From assembly GCF_015351105.1 (NCBI RefSeq), contig NZ_JADKRR010000001.1, positions 744,001 to 808,000 of the forward strand: a DNA stretch of 64,000 nt, read 5' to 3'. The stretch comes from Clavibacter sp. VKM Ac-2872 (GTDB lineage Bacteria > Actinomycetota > Actinomycetes > Actinomycetales > Microbacteriaceae). Below the pieces are notes generated by a model, which ran no database searches, was not told the origin of the DNA, and worked only from the letters and a program-made list of their open reading frames with translations. Of the stretch, positions 17,597-25,842 are shown piece after piece. Both the position numbers and the translations under genes were made by a program. How positions within the stretch are numbered: the stretch's first letter is position 1; each line of letters opens with the position of its first letter.

Positions 17597-19333
17597 TCAC
17601 CGGTCGGCGAGCGTGCGGCCGACGGCCGCGGCGATGAGCGCGAGCGAGATCGCGCCCGGGTCGGGGGTGCCGACGGAGCGCTCGCCGTGGGCGCGGGCGC
17701 GGCCGATGCCGGGCCTCATCGCGGCGGTGGCGTCGGCGGCCTCCTGCGCGGCGGCGCTCGCGGCGGCCCAGGCCTCCGCGAGCGGCGCGCCGGATCCGAC
17801 CCGCTCGGCGAGCGCCTCGGCGAACGGCACGAGCGCGTCGACCATCGTCTTGTCGCCGAGCGCGGCCTTGCCGTGGTCCATGACCGCGTCGCGCGCGGCG
17901 CCCACGCCCGCGGCGACGGACTCGGCGGTCACGGGATCCGCGTCCGCGTCGTCGAGCGCATCGCCCACCGCCTGCAGGATCAGGCCCCAGAGCGCGCCCG
18001 AGGTCCCACCGCCCCTGTCCGACCACGCGTCGCCCGCGAGCCGGAGCGCCGTGCGCGCGCCGGCGCCCTGCGCGACGGCCGACGCCGCCCGCTCCGAGGC
18101 CGCGCGGGATCCCCGCAGCATGCCGATCCCGTGGTCGCCGTCGCCCGCGACCGCGTCGAGGCGGCCGAGCTCGTCGGCGTGCTCCGCGACGACCGCGTGC
18201 GCGGCGTCGAGTGCGGCCGCGATCCGGGCGGCCGCCTGCCGCGACGCGTCCGTGGCGTCCGGGATCGCGGCGTCGACCTCGTCCTCCTCGCGCGCGTCCA
18301 CCGGCTGCAACGCGGACCCGTCGAACGCCCCGCTGCGGAAGGCCGGGGTGTCGGCGGGAGCCGTCCACAGCCGCTCGAGCTCCTCGTCGAGCCAGAACAG
18401 CGTGAGGGACGCGCCCGCCATGTCGAAGCTGGTGCAGAACTCGCCGACCTGCGGATCCACGAGCGTGATCCCCGCCTCCTCGAGCAGATCGGCCACGCGC
18501 GTGAACACGACGAACAGCTCCTCGGTCTTCACGGATCCGAGGCCGTTGAGCACCGGCACGACGCGCGCGCCGCGCACCGACACGTCCTCCGGGATCTCGG
18601 CGTCGGCGAGCAGCTGCGTCACGAACAGCTCGGCCAGGCCGTCTGCCGAGGGGATGTCGGTCTCGTCGATGCCGGGCTCGCCGTGGATCCCGAGCCCGAT
18701 CGCCATGCGCCCCTCCGGCACCGAGAACAGCGGCTCATCCGCGCCCGGCAGCGTGCAGCCCGTGAACGCGACGCCCATCGACCGGGTGCGCGCGTTCGCG
18801 AGCCGGGCGACGCGCTCGGCGCCGTCGAGGTCGTAGCCCGCGGCGGATGCGGCGCCCGCCGCCTTGAACACGGTGAGGTCGCCCGCGATGCCGCGGCGCT
18901 TGGCCTGCTCGTCAGGGGAGGCGCTGAAGATGTCGTCCGTCACGACGACCGTGCGGCAGTCGATCCCGTCGCCGCGCACGCGCTCCTGCGCGTCGTCGAA
19001 GTGCAGCACGTCGCCCGCGTAGTTGCCGTAGAGGAGGAGCGCGCCCCGGCCCTGCTCGCTCGAGCGGATCACCGACTCGACCTGGTGCGCGGACGGCGAC
19101 GCGAAGAGGTTGCCCATCGCGGCGCCGTGCGCGAGGCCCGGCCCGACGAGCCCGCCGAACGCGGGGTAGTGGCCGGATCCGCCGCCGATGACGACCGCCA
19201 CCTCGGGCTCGGCCGCGCGTGTCGAGCGGGAGACACCGCCGTGCACGCGTCGGACCCACCGGCCGTTGGCGCGGACGAAGCCGTCCGTCATGTCGTCCGC
19301 GAAGTCAGCGGGGTCGTTCCAGAGCCGGGTCAT
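17597..19333 (-). CDS. Fused DhaK-DhaL dihydroxyacetone-kinase-family kinase, probable erythrulose kinase
   Basis: A 578-residue ATP-dependent ketose kinase. The DhaK half (1-330) has [12 protein letters not shown], the substrate-binding His217 in LGIHGEPG and the [10 protein letters not shown] motif; after a linker, the DhaL half (about 375-578) has [13 protein letters not shown] and [20 protein letters not shown], whose Asp residues hold Mg-ATP. The single-chain ATP type is the one known for D- and L-erythrulose kinases in mycobacterial tetritol pathways, and the two isomerase genes downstream support this; dihydroxyacetone is the alternative substrate. ATG 19333 is chosen for its GAGGAGGAC site; an ATG six codons upstream has none. 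Confidence 0.88.
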   Translation of the reverse strand: MTRLWNDPADFADDMTDGFVRANGRWVRRVHGGVSRSTRAAEPEVAVVIGGGSGHYPAFGGLVGPGLAHGAAMGNLFASPSAHQVESVIRSSEQGRGALLLYGNYAGDVLHFDDAQERVRGDGIDCRTVVVTDDIFSASPDEQAKRRGIAGDLTVFKAAGAASAAGYDLDGAERVARLANARTRSMGVAFTGCTLPGADEPLFSVPEGRMAIGLGIHGEPGIDETDIPSADGLAELFVTQLLADAEIPEDVSVRGARVVPVLNGLGSVKTEELFVVFTRVADLLEEAGITLVDPQVGEFCTSFDMAGASLTLFWLDEELERLWTAPADTPAFRSGAFDGSALQPVDAREEDEVDAAIPDATDASRQAAARIAAALDAAHAVVAEHADELGRLDAVAGDGDHGIGMLRGSRAASERAASAVAQGAGARTALRLAGDAWSDRGGGTSGALWGLILQAVGDALDDADADPVTAESVAAGVGAARDAVMDHGKAALGDKTMVDALVPFAEALAERVGSGAPLAEAWAAASAAAQEAADATAAMRPGIGRARAHGERSVGTPDPGAISLALIAAAVGRTLADR

Positions 19334-19366
19334 CCGTGGAGTCCTCCTCATCGAGCACGTGAGGAG

Positions 19367-19378
19367 ATCCTATAGGAT
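19367..19378. promoter_or_regulatory. CCTATAGG palindrome at the promoter of the kinase operon
   Basis: ATCCTATAGGAT is a perfect 12-bp palindrome 33 bp upstream of the kinase ATG. On the minus strand it overlaps the possible -10 hexamers TATCCT (19374-19379) and TAGGAT (19367-19372). Placement over the -10 suggests repression. The matching site is at 12797-12808. Confidence 0.6.
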
Positions 19379-19412
19379 ATTGGATCCGTTCGGCAGGGGC
19401 GGGGGGCTCGCA

Positions 19413-20174
19413 CTACCGGTCGACGAGCGTGATCTCGAACGAGTACAGGTCGGGCCGGTAGCAGTGCTGGCCGTACTCCACGGCGCGACCCGAGCTGTCG
19501 AACGCCGTGCGCGACATCGTGAGCACGGCGCCGCCGCGCGGCAGGTCGAGCAGGCGCGCCTCGGACGCGGTGGCCGCGCGGGCGCCGATGCGCTGCTTGG
19601 CGACCCGCATGATCACGCCGCGTCCGCGCAGCAGCTGGTAGAGCCCGTGGGTGGCGAGGTCGTCCGGTTCGAGGTCGACGAACGGCGCGGGGAGCACGTT
19701 GTCGAGGATCGCGAGCGGCACGCCGTCGGCCGTGCGCAGCCGCGTGAGGTGCAGCACGGGGCTGCCGACCTCGACGCCCAGCGCCTCGGCGACCTTCTCG
19801 TCGGCCTCGCCGCGGGACGACGACAGCATCTCGGTCCGCGGCGTCTGGCCCTGCCGCTCCAGGTCCTCGTAGAGGCTCGTGAGCTCGACGTTCCGGGTGA
19901 CCCGGCCGTGCACCACCTGCGTGCCGATGCCGCGGCGGCGCACGAGCAGGCCCTTGTCGACGAGGTCCTGGATCGCCCGCCGGATGGTCGGGCGCGAGAG
20001 CCCGAGCCGGGCGCCGAGCGCGATCTCGTTCTCGAGCCGCGCTCCCGCGGGCAGGGTGCCGTCGTGGATCGCCGTCTCCAGCAGGTTGGCCACCTGGTAG
20101 TAGAGGGGGACGGGTCCCGAGCGGTCGAGCGCGAGGAACAGGTCGGGGGGCAGGATCTGCTCCGGTTGCGTCAC
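19413..20174 (-). CDS. GntR-family transcriptional regulator, UTRA (HutC) subfamily
   Basis: A 253-residue regulator. The N-terminal winged helix (about residues 18-90) contains VPLYYQVANLLETAIHDGTLPAGARLENEIALGARLGLSRPTIRRAIQDLVDKGLLVRRRG; the C-terminal UTRA ligand-binding domain (100-250) contains LHLTRLRTADGVPLAILDNVLP and AVEYGQHCYRPDLYSFEI. It lies between the sugar transporter and the kinase operon. A TGACCTGACC site just upstream, similar to sites before the inositol genes, makes it a candidate inositol repressor. The start is a GTG behind GAGGGAG. Confidence 0.9.
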   Translation of the reverse strand: MTQPEQILPPDLFLALDRSGPVPLYYQVANLLETAIHDGTLPAGARLENEIALGARLGLSRPTIRRAIQDLVDKGLLVRRRGIGTQVVHGRVTRNVELTSLYEDLERQGQTPRTEMLSSSRGEADEKVAEALGVEVGSPVLHLTRLRTADGVPLAILDNVLPAPFVDLEPDDLATHGLYQLLRGRGVIMRVAKQRIGARAATASEARLLDLPRGGAVLTMSRTAFDSSGRAVEYGQHCYRPDLYSFEITLVDR

Positions 20175-20192
20175 GTCGATCGCTCCCTCGTA

Positions 20193-20202
20193 GGTCAGGT
20201 CA
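20193..20202 (-). promoter_or_regulatory. IolR-like site before the GntR/UTRA gene
   Basis: On the minus strand the site reads TGACCTGACC, a 9/10 match to KGWCHTRACA, 18 bp before the GTG start. It would allow autoregulation. The statistical weight of one such site is low; its value lies in the set of four. Confidence 0.35.
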
Positions 20203-20227
20203 ACGCCTCATCCTGGCATGCGGCCGT

Positions 20228-21178
20228 TCAGCGGCCCGCCGCCGGCGCCGCACCCTCCGGCCCCGCGCCCGGCTCCGGGTCGGAGCCCGGGTCGCGCGCG
20301 AGCTCGTGCGCCAGCGAGTCCAGCTCCGCGCCGCCGGCCATGAGGCTCGTCAGCTCGCCCAGCGTGATCTCGTCCTTCTCGAACGTGCCCAGGCTGGATC
20401 CGCGGTTGAGCAGCAGGAACCGGTCGCCCACCGGGAACGCGTGGTGCGGGTTGTGCGTGATGAAGACCACGCCGAGCCCCCGGTCGCGCGAGCGTGCGAT
20501 GTACCGCAGCACGACGCCGGACTGCTTGACGCCGAGCGCGGCGGTCGGCTCGTCGAGGATCAGCACGCGCGCGCCGAAGTGCACGGCCCGGGCGATGGCG
20601 ACGCACTGGCGCTCGCCGCCGGACAGCGTGCCGATCGGCTGGTCCACGTCGCGCAGGTCGATGCCCATCTGCGCGAGCTGCTCGTGCGTGATCGCCTTCA
20701 TCGCGGCCACGTCGAGCCGACGGAACGGCCCCTTGCCCTTCGTGATCTCCGAGCCGAGGAAGAAGTTCCGCCACACGGGCATGAGCGGCACGACCGCGAG
20801 GTCCTGGTAGACGGTCGCGATGCCGGCCTGCAGGGCGGCGCGCGGGGAGCCGAGGGTCACGGGCTCGCCGTCGAGGAGCATCGTGCCCTCGCTCGGCGCG
20901 TGCACGCCCGCGAGCATCTTGATGAAGGTCGACTTGCCTGCGCCGTTGTCGCCGAGCACGCACGTGACCTGGCCCGCGGCGACGACGGTCGAGACGCCCG
21001 TGAGCGCGTTGACCGCGCCGTAGCTCTTGCCGATGTCGCGGACCTCGAGGATGGTCGTGCCGACGGGAGGCAGCGGGGGAGTGGGGCGTCCGCCCGCCTC
21101 CTCGGCCGCTCCCGGGACGGCGCCCGCGAGGGGCTCGGACGCGAGGGCCGCGGCGCTCGCGCTCGTCTCGGCGCTCAT
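20228..21178 (-). CDS. Sugar ABC transporter ATP-binding protein (single cassette)
   Basis: A 316-residue ATPase of the carbohydrate-uptake CUT2 type. One cassette is present (about residues 42-265): Walker [10 protein letters not shown], signature [12 protein letters not shown], Walker [12 protein letters not shown] and switch His in [10 protein letters not shown]. Most CUT2 ATPases (RbsA-like) have two fused cassettes and about 500 residues; this is the short FrcA-like kind. Both ends carry Ala/Pro/Glu-rich extensions. It starts within the permease stop (ATGA). With iolG and iolE upstream on the same strand, inositol is the likely substrate. Confidence 0.9.
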   Translation of the reverse strand: MSAETSASAAALASEPLAGAVPGAAEEAGGRPTPPLPPVGTTILEVRDIGKSYGAVNALTGVSTVVAAGQVTCVLGDNGAGKSTFIKMLAGVHAPSEGTMLLDGEPVTLGSPRAALQAGIATVYQDLAVVPLMPVWRNFFLGSEITKGKGPFRRLDVAAMKAITHEQLAQMGIDLRDVDQPIGTLSGGERQCVAIARAVHFGARVLILDEPTAALGVKQSGVVLRYIARSRDRGLGVVFITHNPHHAFPVGDRFLLLNRGSSLGTFEKDEITLGELTSLMAGGAELDSLAHELARDPGSDPEPGAGPEGAAPAAGR

Positions 21179-22218
21179 CGTCCGCCTCCCGCGCGTCGGC
21201 GCACCAGGTCGTTGAGGAGCACGGCGGCCAGCAGCATCCCGCCGAGCACCGTGCGCAGCCAGTTCGTGTCCCACTGGGCGAAGGTGATGCCCTGGAAGAC
21301 CATGCCGTAGATCAGCGCGCCGAGCGCCGCGCCGACGGCCGAGCCGAAGCCGCCCGTGAGCAGGCAGCCGCCGACGACCGCGCAGATGATGTAGATGAAC
21401 TCCTGGCCGACGCCCGTGTTCGCCTGCACCGTGGAGGTGCGGAACAGCGAGATCATGCCGACGAGCCAGGCCGCGCCCGCCGTGCCCATGAAGAGCCCCA
21501 CTTTCGTCGTGAAGACCGGGACGCCCACCTGGCGGGCGGACTCCTTGGCGCCGCCGACCGCGAAGATCCAGTTGCCGGCACGCGTGCGCAGGAGGATCCA
21601 GGTGGCGACCGCCGCGACCGCGAACCACCACAGGACCGAGACGTAGAAGTTGCCGCCGCCGATCTGGAGCGACGACCCGAAGATCGGCTGGATGGCGTCG
21701 TAGGACGGCACCTTCGTCATGCCCTGGATGGCGACCTGGCCCGTGATGAGCTTCGTGACCGCGAGGTCGACGCCCGCGAGCGCGAAGAACGTGCCGAGCG
21801 TCACGATGAAGCTCGGCAGGCCGGTCTTCATCACGAGGAAGCCGTTCAGCGCGCCGACCGCGAGGGCCGCGACGAGGGAGACGAGCACCGCCACCCAGAT
21901 GCTGAGCCCGTAGTGCGACGTGAGGATGCCGACCACGAGGGCCGAGAAGCCCGTCATCACGCCGGCGGAGAGGTCGAACTCGCCGCCGATCATCAGCATC
22001 GCGACGGCGACCGCCATGATCCCGAAGGTCGATGCGGACTCGAGCCACACCCCCGCGCCGGCGAGGGTGAGGAACTGCGGCGTGTAGAGGGAGAAGAACA
22101 CCAGCACGGCGAGGGCGGCCACGAGGGCGCCGATCTCCGGTCGGGCGAGGATCTTGCGGATCGGCCTGTTCTCGAGGCGCGGCCTCGTGGCGATCGTCAC
22201 GATGTCCGTCGTGGTCAA
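21175..22218 (-). CDS. Sugar ABC transporter permease (CUT2, RbsC/FrcC-like)
   Basis: A 347-residue inner-membrane permease with about nine or ten hydrophobic helices. Family marks include [50 protein letters not shown], and the C-terminal [25 protein letters not shown]. It pairs with the ATPase gene downstream (4-bp overlap) and the lipoprotein gene upstream (102-bp gap with a hairpin). Probably imports inositol or a related polyol. Confidence 0.92.
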   Translation of the reverse strand: MTTTDIVTIATRPRLENRPIRKILARPEIGALVAALAVLVFFSLYTPQFLTLAGAGVWLESASTFGIMAVAVAMLMIGGEFDLSAGVMTGFSALVVGILTSHYGLSIWVAVLVSLVAALAVGALNGFLVMKTGLPSFIVTLGTFFALAGVDLAVTKLITGQVAIQGMTKVPSYDAIQPIFGSSLQIGGGNFYVSVLWWFAVAAVATWILLRTRAGNWIFAVGGAKESARQVGVPVFTTKVGLFMGTAGAAWLVGMISLFRTSTVQANTGVGQEFIYIICAVVGGCLLTGGFGSAVGAALGALIYGMVFQGITFAQWDTNWLRTVLGGMLLAAVLLNDLVRRRAGGGR

Positions 22219-22287
22219 CGCGGGGCTCCTTCGGTGAGCGTCGGGGAGTGCGGGGCGGTGCGGGGGATTTGGAGGGCCGGACGGCGG

Positions 22288-22312
22288 GCCGGGCGCTTCG
22301 GGCGCGCCCGGC
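22288..22312 (-). terminator. Intercistronic hairpin between binding-protein and permease genes
   Basis: GCCGGGCGC (22288-22296) pairs with GCGCCCGGC (22304-22312), nine base pairs with a 7-nt loop, 8 nt after the binding-protein stop. Such hairpins often protect the upstream message or partly stop transcription so that the binding protein is made in excess. Confidence 0.5.
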
Positions 22313-22320
22313 TCGACCGC

Positions 22321-23298
22321 CTAGCGGGTGCCGTTCTTCGCGAACTCGGCGACCTGCGCCGCGTTGTCCTTCGTGACGAACGCGGGTCCGGAGTAGACGG
22401 GCTGGCCGCCCCCGATGACGTTGCCGTTCGTGGCGTAGAGGTCGAGCGCGGTGATCCCGAGGAAGCCCTGCACGTACGGCTGCTGGTCGACCGCGAACAG
22501 GATCTTGTCGGCCTCGACCGCGCTCACGACGTCCTCCGAGAGGTCGAACGTGCCGATCTTCGCCGAGCTCCCCGACTCCTCGACCGCGCCGACCGCGTCG
22601 AGCGCGTACTGGCCGCCGAGCGTGAGCACGCCGTCGATGGAGGGATCCGCCTGCAGCTTCGACTTGATGGTCGCCTTCACGTCCGCGTCGTTCGTGCCGT
22701 CGACCTGGAGGTTCGCCATCTGGCCGGAGAAGGTGCTCGCCGCGGAGGAGCAGCGCTCCTCGAGGCCGACGTTGCCGGCCTCCTGGATCACGCAGAGCGC
22801 GTTCTTCAGGCCCGCGTCGCCGAGGCGCTTGCCGACGGCCTCGCCCGCGACCGTCTCGCTCTGGCCGATGTGGGTGATGGCGCCGAACTCGGCCGAGCGC
22901 TCGATGCCGGAGTTGATCGTGACCACGGGGATGCCCGCCGCCACGGCCTTCTCGACGCTGTCCTTCACGCCGTCCGGGTTCGCCATGGAGACCACGATCC
23001 CGTTCACCTTCTGCGCGACCGCGTTGTCGATGAGCTGCGACTGCTTGGCGGGATCCGGGTCCGAGTTGTACGTGACGGTGGCGCCGTACTGGCCGCCTGC
23101 GGTCTCGGCGCCCGACTTGACGCGGTCCCAGAAGGCGTCGCCCGTCGCGCCGTGCGTGACCAGCGCGAACGTGAGGTCGCCGCCTCCGCTCGCGCCGCCC
23201 GCGGTGGGCGGGGCCTCCTGCCCGGTGCCCGCGCACGAGGTGAGGAGGAACCCGGCCGCGACCGCGAGGCCGAGGGGGGCGAGGAATCTGTTCTTCAT
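22321..23298 (-). CDS. Sugar ABC transporter substrate-binding lipoprotein
   Basis: A 325-residue periplasmic-binding-protein type I (ribose/galactose-binding-like) lipoprotein. Residues 1-22 are a lipoprotein signal with lipobox LLTSC and Cys22 as the anchor. The mature part opens with [25 protein letters not shown] and has [57 protein letters not shown], the classic first lobe. It is the first gene of the importer operon, with AAGGAG before ATG 23298 and a TTGTCA/TGACAA operator upstream. Inositol is the probable ligand from context. Confidence 0.92.
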   Translation of the reverse strand: MKNRFLAPLGLAVAAGFLLTSCAGTGQEAPPTAGGASGGGDLTFALVTHGATGDAFWDRVKSGAETAGGQYGATVTYNSDPDPAKQSQLIDNAVAQKVNGIVVSMANPDGVKDSVEKAVAAGIPVVTINSGIERSAEFGAITHIGQSETVAGEAVGKRLGDAGLKNALCVIQEAGNVGLEERCSSAASTFSGQMANLQVDGTNDADVKATIKSKLQADPSIDGVLTLGGQYALDAVGAVEESGSSAKIGTFDLSEDVVSAVEADKILFAVDQQPYVQGFLGITALDLYATNGNVIGGGQPVYSGPAFVTKDNAAQVAEFAKNGTR

Positions 23299-23381
23299 CG
23301 AATGCTCCTTGTCGGGCGGACGCCCGCGTGCGGGGTCCTGGACGTCGTCGTCGGGGCGATCTTCGTCCCGCCCGACGTGCT

Positions 23382-23401
23382 TTGTCAACACATGCTGACA
23401 A
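23382..23401 (-). promoter_or_regulatory. Operator of the sugar importer operon
   Basis: TTGTCA (23382-23387) and TGACAA (23396-23401) form a perfect 6-8-6 inverted repeat. Read on the minus strand it includes TTGACA, a possible -35, and TGTGTTGACA (23383-23392), a 9/10 match to the IolR consensus KGWCHTRACA. It lies 84 bp before the binding-protein ATG; the remaining 250-bp gap up to iolG shows no gene. Confidence 0.5.
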
Positions 23402-23551
23402 GACGGATCCCAGTCGGGACCCGTCGTCGTCCGGCGGGCTCCCCGCCCGGTCCGACCCTCAAGTGTGCCGCCTCCTCGGCGCATGCCGCGCGCGCGACGA
23501 CGCCCGACCGCGGCGCGCGCGGTCGGGCGGGTCGTGCGTGGAGCCCCTCGG

Positions 23552-24559
23552 TCAGAGCGAGACGGGCACCGCCACGCGCTCCTCGGCCGAGCGCTGCGCC
23601 GCGTCCGCGAGCACGAGCGCCGCGCGGCCGTCGGCGAAGGTCGGGCTGTCGGAGGCCTCGCCGCGCGCCAGCCGGATGAAGGCGCGCAGCTCCGCGACGT
23701 ACGCGGCGGCGTAGCGCTCGAGGAAGAAGTCCTGGTACGGCGGCTTGCCCTCCACGCTCGCGGCGGTCGAGACGCTGACGAGGCTCGTGAGCGCGTTCGC
23801 CACCTGCAGGGATCCGCGCGACCCGAACGCCTCGATCCGCTGGTCGTACCCCACGGCGCTGTGCCGCGAGTTCGTGATGACCACGAGAGCGCCGGTGGAC
23901 GCGCGCAGCGTCACGACCGCCGTGTCGAAGTCGCGGTGCTCGCGTGCCCCGGGGTCGAAGGTCGTGGATCCGGTCGCCTGCACCTCGACGATGTCGGGCA
24001 GGAAGTACCTCGCCATGTCGAGGTCGTGGATGGTCATGTCGCGGAAGATCCCGCCGGAGACCGCCACGTACGCGGCGGGCGGCGCGGCGGGATCGCGGCT
24101 CGTGATCGACAGCTGCTCCAGCTCCCCGATCTCGCCCGCGGCCACGCGGGCGCGCGCCTCCGCGAAGGCCGGGTCGAAGCGGCGGTTGAAGCCGAGCGCC
24201 ACGGGCACGCCGGAGGACAGCACGCGGGGGAGGAGCGCATCCACCCGCGCGATGTCGAGGTCGATGGGCTTCTCGCACAGCACGGGCAGGCCGGCGTCGA
24301 TCGCCTGCGCGATGAGGTCGACGTGCGTGGGCGTGGGCGACGCGATGAGGACCGCGTCGATCCCGCCGGAGGCCATCATGGCGGCGGCGTCCTCCGTCAC
24401 CGTGCCGCCGAGGCGCGCGGACAGCGCGCGGGCGCCGTCGACGAAGGGGTCGCAGATCCACGCGAGCTCCGCGTCGGGATCCGCGGCGATGTTCGCGGCG
24501 TGGACCTGGCCGATGCGGCCGGTGCCGATCAGGCCGAAGCGCAGGGGGGTGGTGGTCAT
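23552..24559 (-). CDS. iolG: Inositol 2-dehydrogenase (Gfo/Idh/MocA family)
   Basis: A 335-residue NAD-dependent dehydrogenase that oxidises myo-inositol to scyllo-inosose. The Rossmann motif is GLIGTGRIGQVHAANI; catalytic residues are the Lys of VLCEKPIDLD and the Asp/His of GGIFRDMTIHDLDMARYF, both matching IolG. GFNRRFDPAF is also characteristic. It lies 59 bp downstream of iolE on the same strand; transporter genes follow after 250 bp. Other MocA dehydrogenases are similar, but the context supports inositol. Confidence 0.88.
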   Translation of the reverse strand: MTTTPLRFGLIGTGRIGQVHAANIAADPDAELAWICDPFVDGARALSARLGGTVTEDAAAMMASGGIDAVLIASPTPTHVDLIAQAIDAGLPVLCEKPIDLDIARVDALLPRVLSSGVPVALGFNRRFDPAFAEARARVAAGEIGELEQLSITSRDPAAPPAAYVAVSGGIFRDMTIHDLDMARYFLPDIVEVQATGSTTFDPGAREHRDFDTAVVTLRASTGALVVITNSRHSAVGYDQRIEAFGSRGSLQVANALTSLVSVSTAASVEGKPPYQDFFLERYAAAYVAELRAFIRLARGEASDSPTFADGRAALVLADAAQRSAEERVAVPVSL

Positions 24560-24618
24560 GTCGTGGATCCTCGTGTGTCGTGGTGGTGGTTCCGGTGCGC
24601 GGTGGGTCGCGCGCCGGA

Positions 24619-25536
24619 TCAGGCCCAGGTGCGGAGCGCCTCGCGGTTGACGCGCTGGTCCTCCGTGCGCTCGGCCCGGAAGCGGCGGATGTCGGCGTCG
24701 GGCGCGTTGAGCACGTCCTGCTCCACCACCACCCAGCCGTCGTAGCCCTGCGCCTCGATCGCGGCCATCACGCTCGCGAGGTCGACGTCGCCGCGCCCGA
24801 ACGCCACGAAGGCGCCGGAGGACCACACCTCGCGCATGCCGCCGCCCGCGGCGAGCACGCGGCGGAGCTCGGCGCCGTCGACGTCCTTGAGGTGCAGGTG
24901 GGTGATCCGCGCGCCCCAGCGGGAGATCGCCGCGAGCGGGTCGCCGCCCGCGATGACGAGGTGGCCGGTGTCGAGGGTGAGGCCCACGTCGACGGCGTCG
25001 AGGAACCGGTCGATCTCCGCGGGCGACTCCACGAAGGTGCCCGCGTGGTGGTGGAAGGTCGGCTCGAAGCCCGCGGCGCGCGTGATCTCCGCGGCCCGCG
25101 CGGTGTTGCGGACGAGCCGCGGCCACGCGGTGTCGTCGAGCGGGTCGGCCTCGGCGCCGCGGCCGGGGGCGGCGGCACGGGTGGCGGATCCGGCGTCGGC
25201 GAGCGTCGGCAGCGGCAGGCGCGCCGGCCCGGCCTCGGCGGCCTCCTGGAACACGCGCAGCGAGGCGTCGAGCTCGGGGAGCGCGGCCTGGAACGCGTCG
25301 TCGTCGGAGAGGGGGAGCTGGATCCAGCCGCCCGCGAGCTCGAGGCCCGCGCCCGCGAGCCGGTCGCGCAGCTCGCGCCCGCGCCCGAGGTAGCCGACGG
25401 GGCCGAGGTCGATGCCGGAGTAGCCGGTCTCGGCGAGGGCCTCGACCATGTCGTCCGGCGTGACGACCTCGGCGCCCTCGGGCGTCAGCTCGAACACGCC
25501 GAAGCTCACGGGCGCGCCGGCGACGGTCGCCCTCAC
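24619..25536 (-). CDS. iolE: Inosose dehydratase-like TIM-barrel protein
   Basis: A 305-residue xylose-isomerase-like barrel. It opens with VSFGVFELTPEG as in IolE proteins, and probable metal ligands are in FEPTFHHHAGTFVE, VGLTLDTGHLVIAGGDP, ARITHLHLKDVDG and GWVVVEQDVL. IolE dehydrates scyllo-inosose to the cyclohexanedione opened by IolD; no other iolE candidate is in the window, so this fills the missing step between iolG and iolD. IolI/IolH-type isomerase is the alternative. The start is GTG 25536 with GGGAG upstream. Confidence 0.82.
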   Translation of the reverse strand: MRATVAGAPVSFGVFELTPEGAEVVTPDDMVEALAETGYSGIDLGPVGYLGRGRELRDRLAGAGLELAGGWIQLPLSDDDAFQAALPELDASLRVFQEAAEAGPARLPLPTLADAGSATRAAAPGRGAEADPLDDTAWPRLVRNTARAAEITRAAGFEPTFHHHAGTFVESPAEIDRFLDAVDVGLTLDTGHLVIAGGDPLAAISRWGARITHLHLKDVDGAELRRVLAAGGGMREVWSSGAFVAFGRGDVDLASVMAAIEAQGYDGWVVVEQDVLNAPDADIRRFRAERTEDQRVNREALRTWA

Positions 25537-25653
25537 GCGGCGGCTCCCGCGGGCCGGGTCGCGCGGTCCGTCGCGGCGGCGCGGGATGCGGGGGTGGTGC
25601 GTGTCTGGACCATGCGGCGTCGCACTGCTCCTCGGGCCGGCGGGCGGGATGTT

Positions 25654-25666
25654 TGTCCTGACGATA
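25654..25666 (-). promoter_or_regulatory. IolR-like site and -10 of the iolE-iolG unit
   Basis: TGTCCTGACG (25654-25663) matches KGWCHTRACA at 9 of 10 positions, and on the minus strand TATCGT (25661-25666) is a reasonable -10, so the site would overlap the promoter. It is about 120 bp before the iolE start. Confidence 0.4.
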
Positions 25667-25842
25667 GTACGTGGGAGAGGCGCTCCGCCATCGTCCGGCC
25701 TGTCCGCCCGGCGCGCCGCGACGAACGCGTGACGGGCCGGTGACGATCCGGTTGCGGCCCGCCGCCCGGGGGCCCGCCCGGCCTACGCTCGACGGGAGAT
25801 CCCCCGCGCGGGGGAACCCGCGACGCCGAGGGGGACGACGCC

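Noticed and set aside
12853-19333. Threonate/erythronate-type C4-acid pathway
   Set aside because: That route needs a DUF1537 kinase (OtnK/DtnK) and PdxA2- or OtnC-type partners, none of which is present; the kinase here is DhaK-DhaL.
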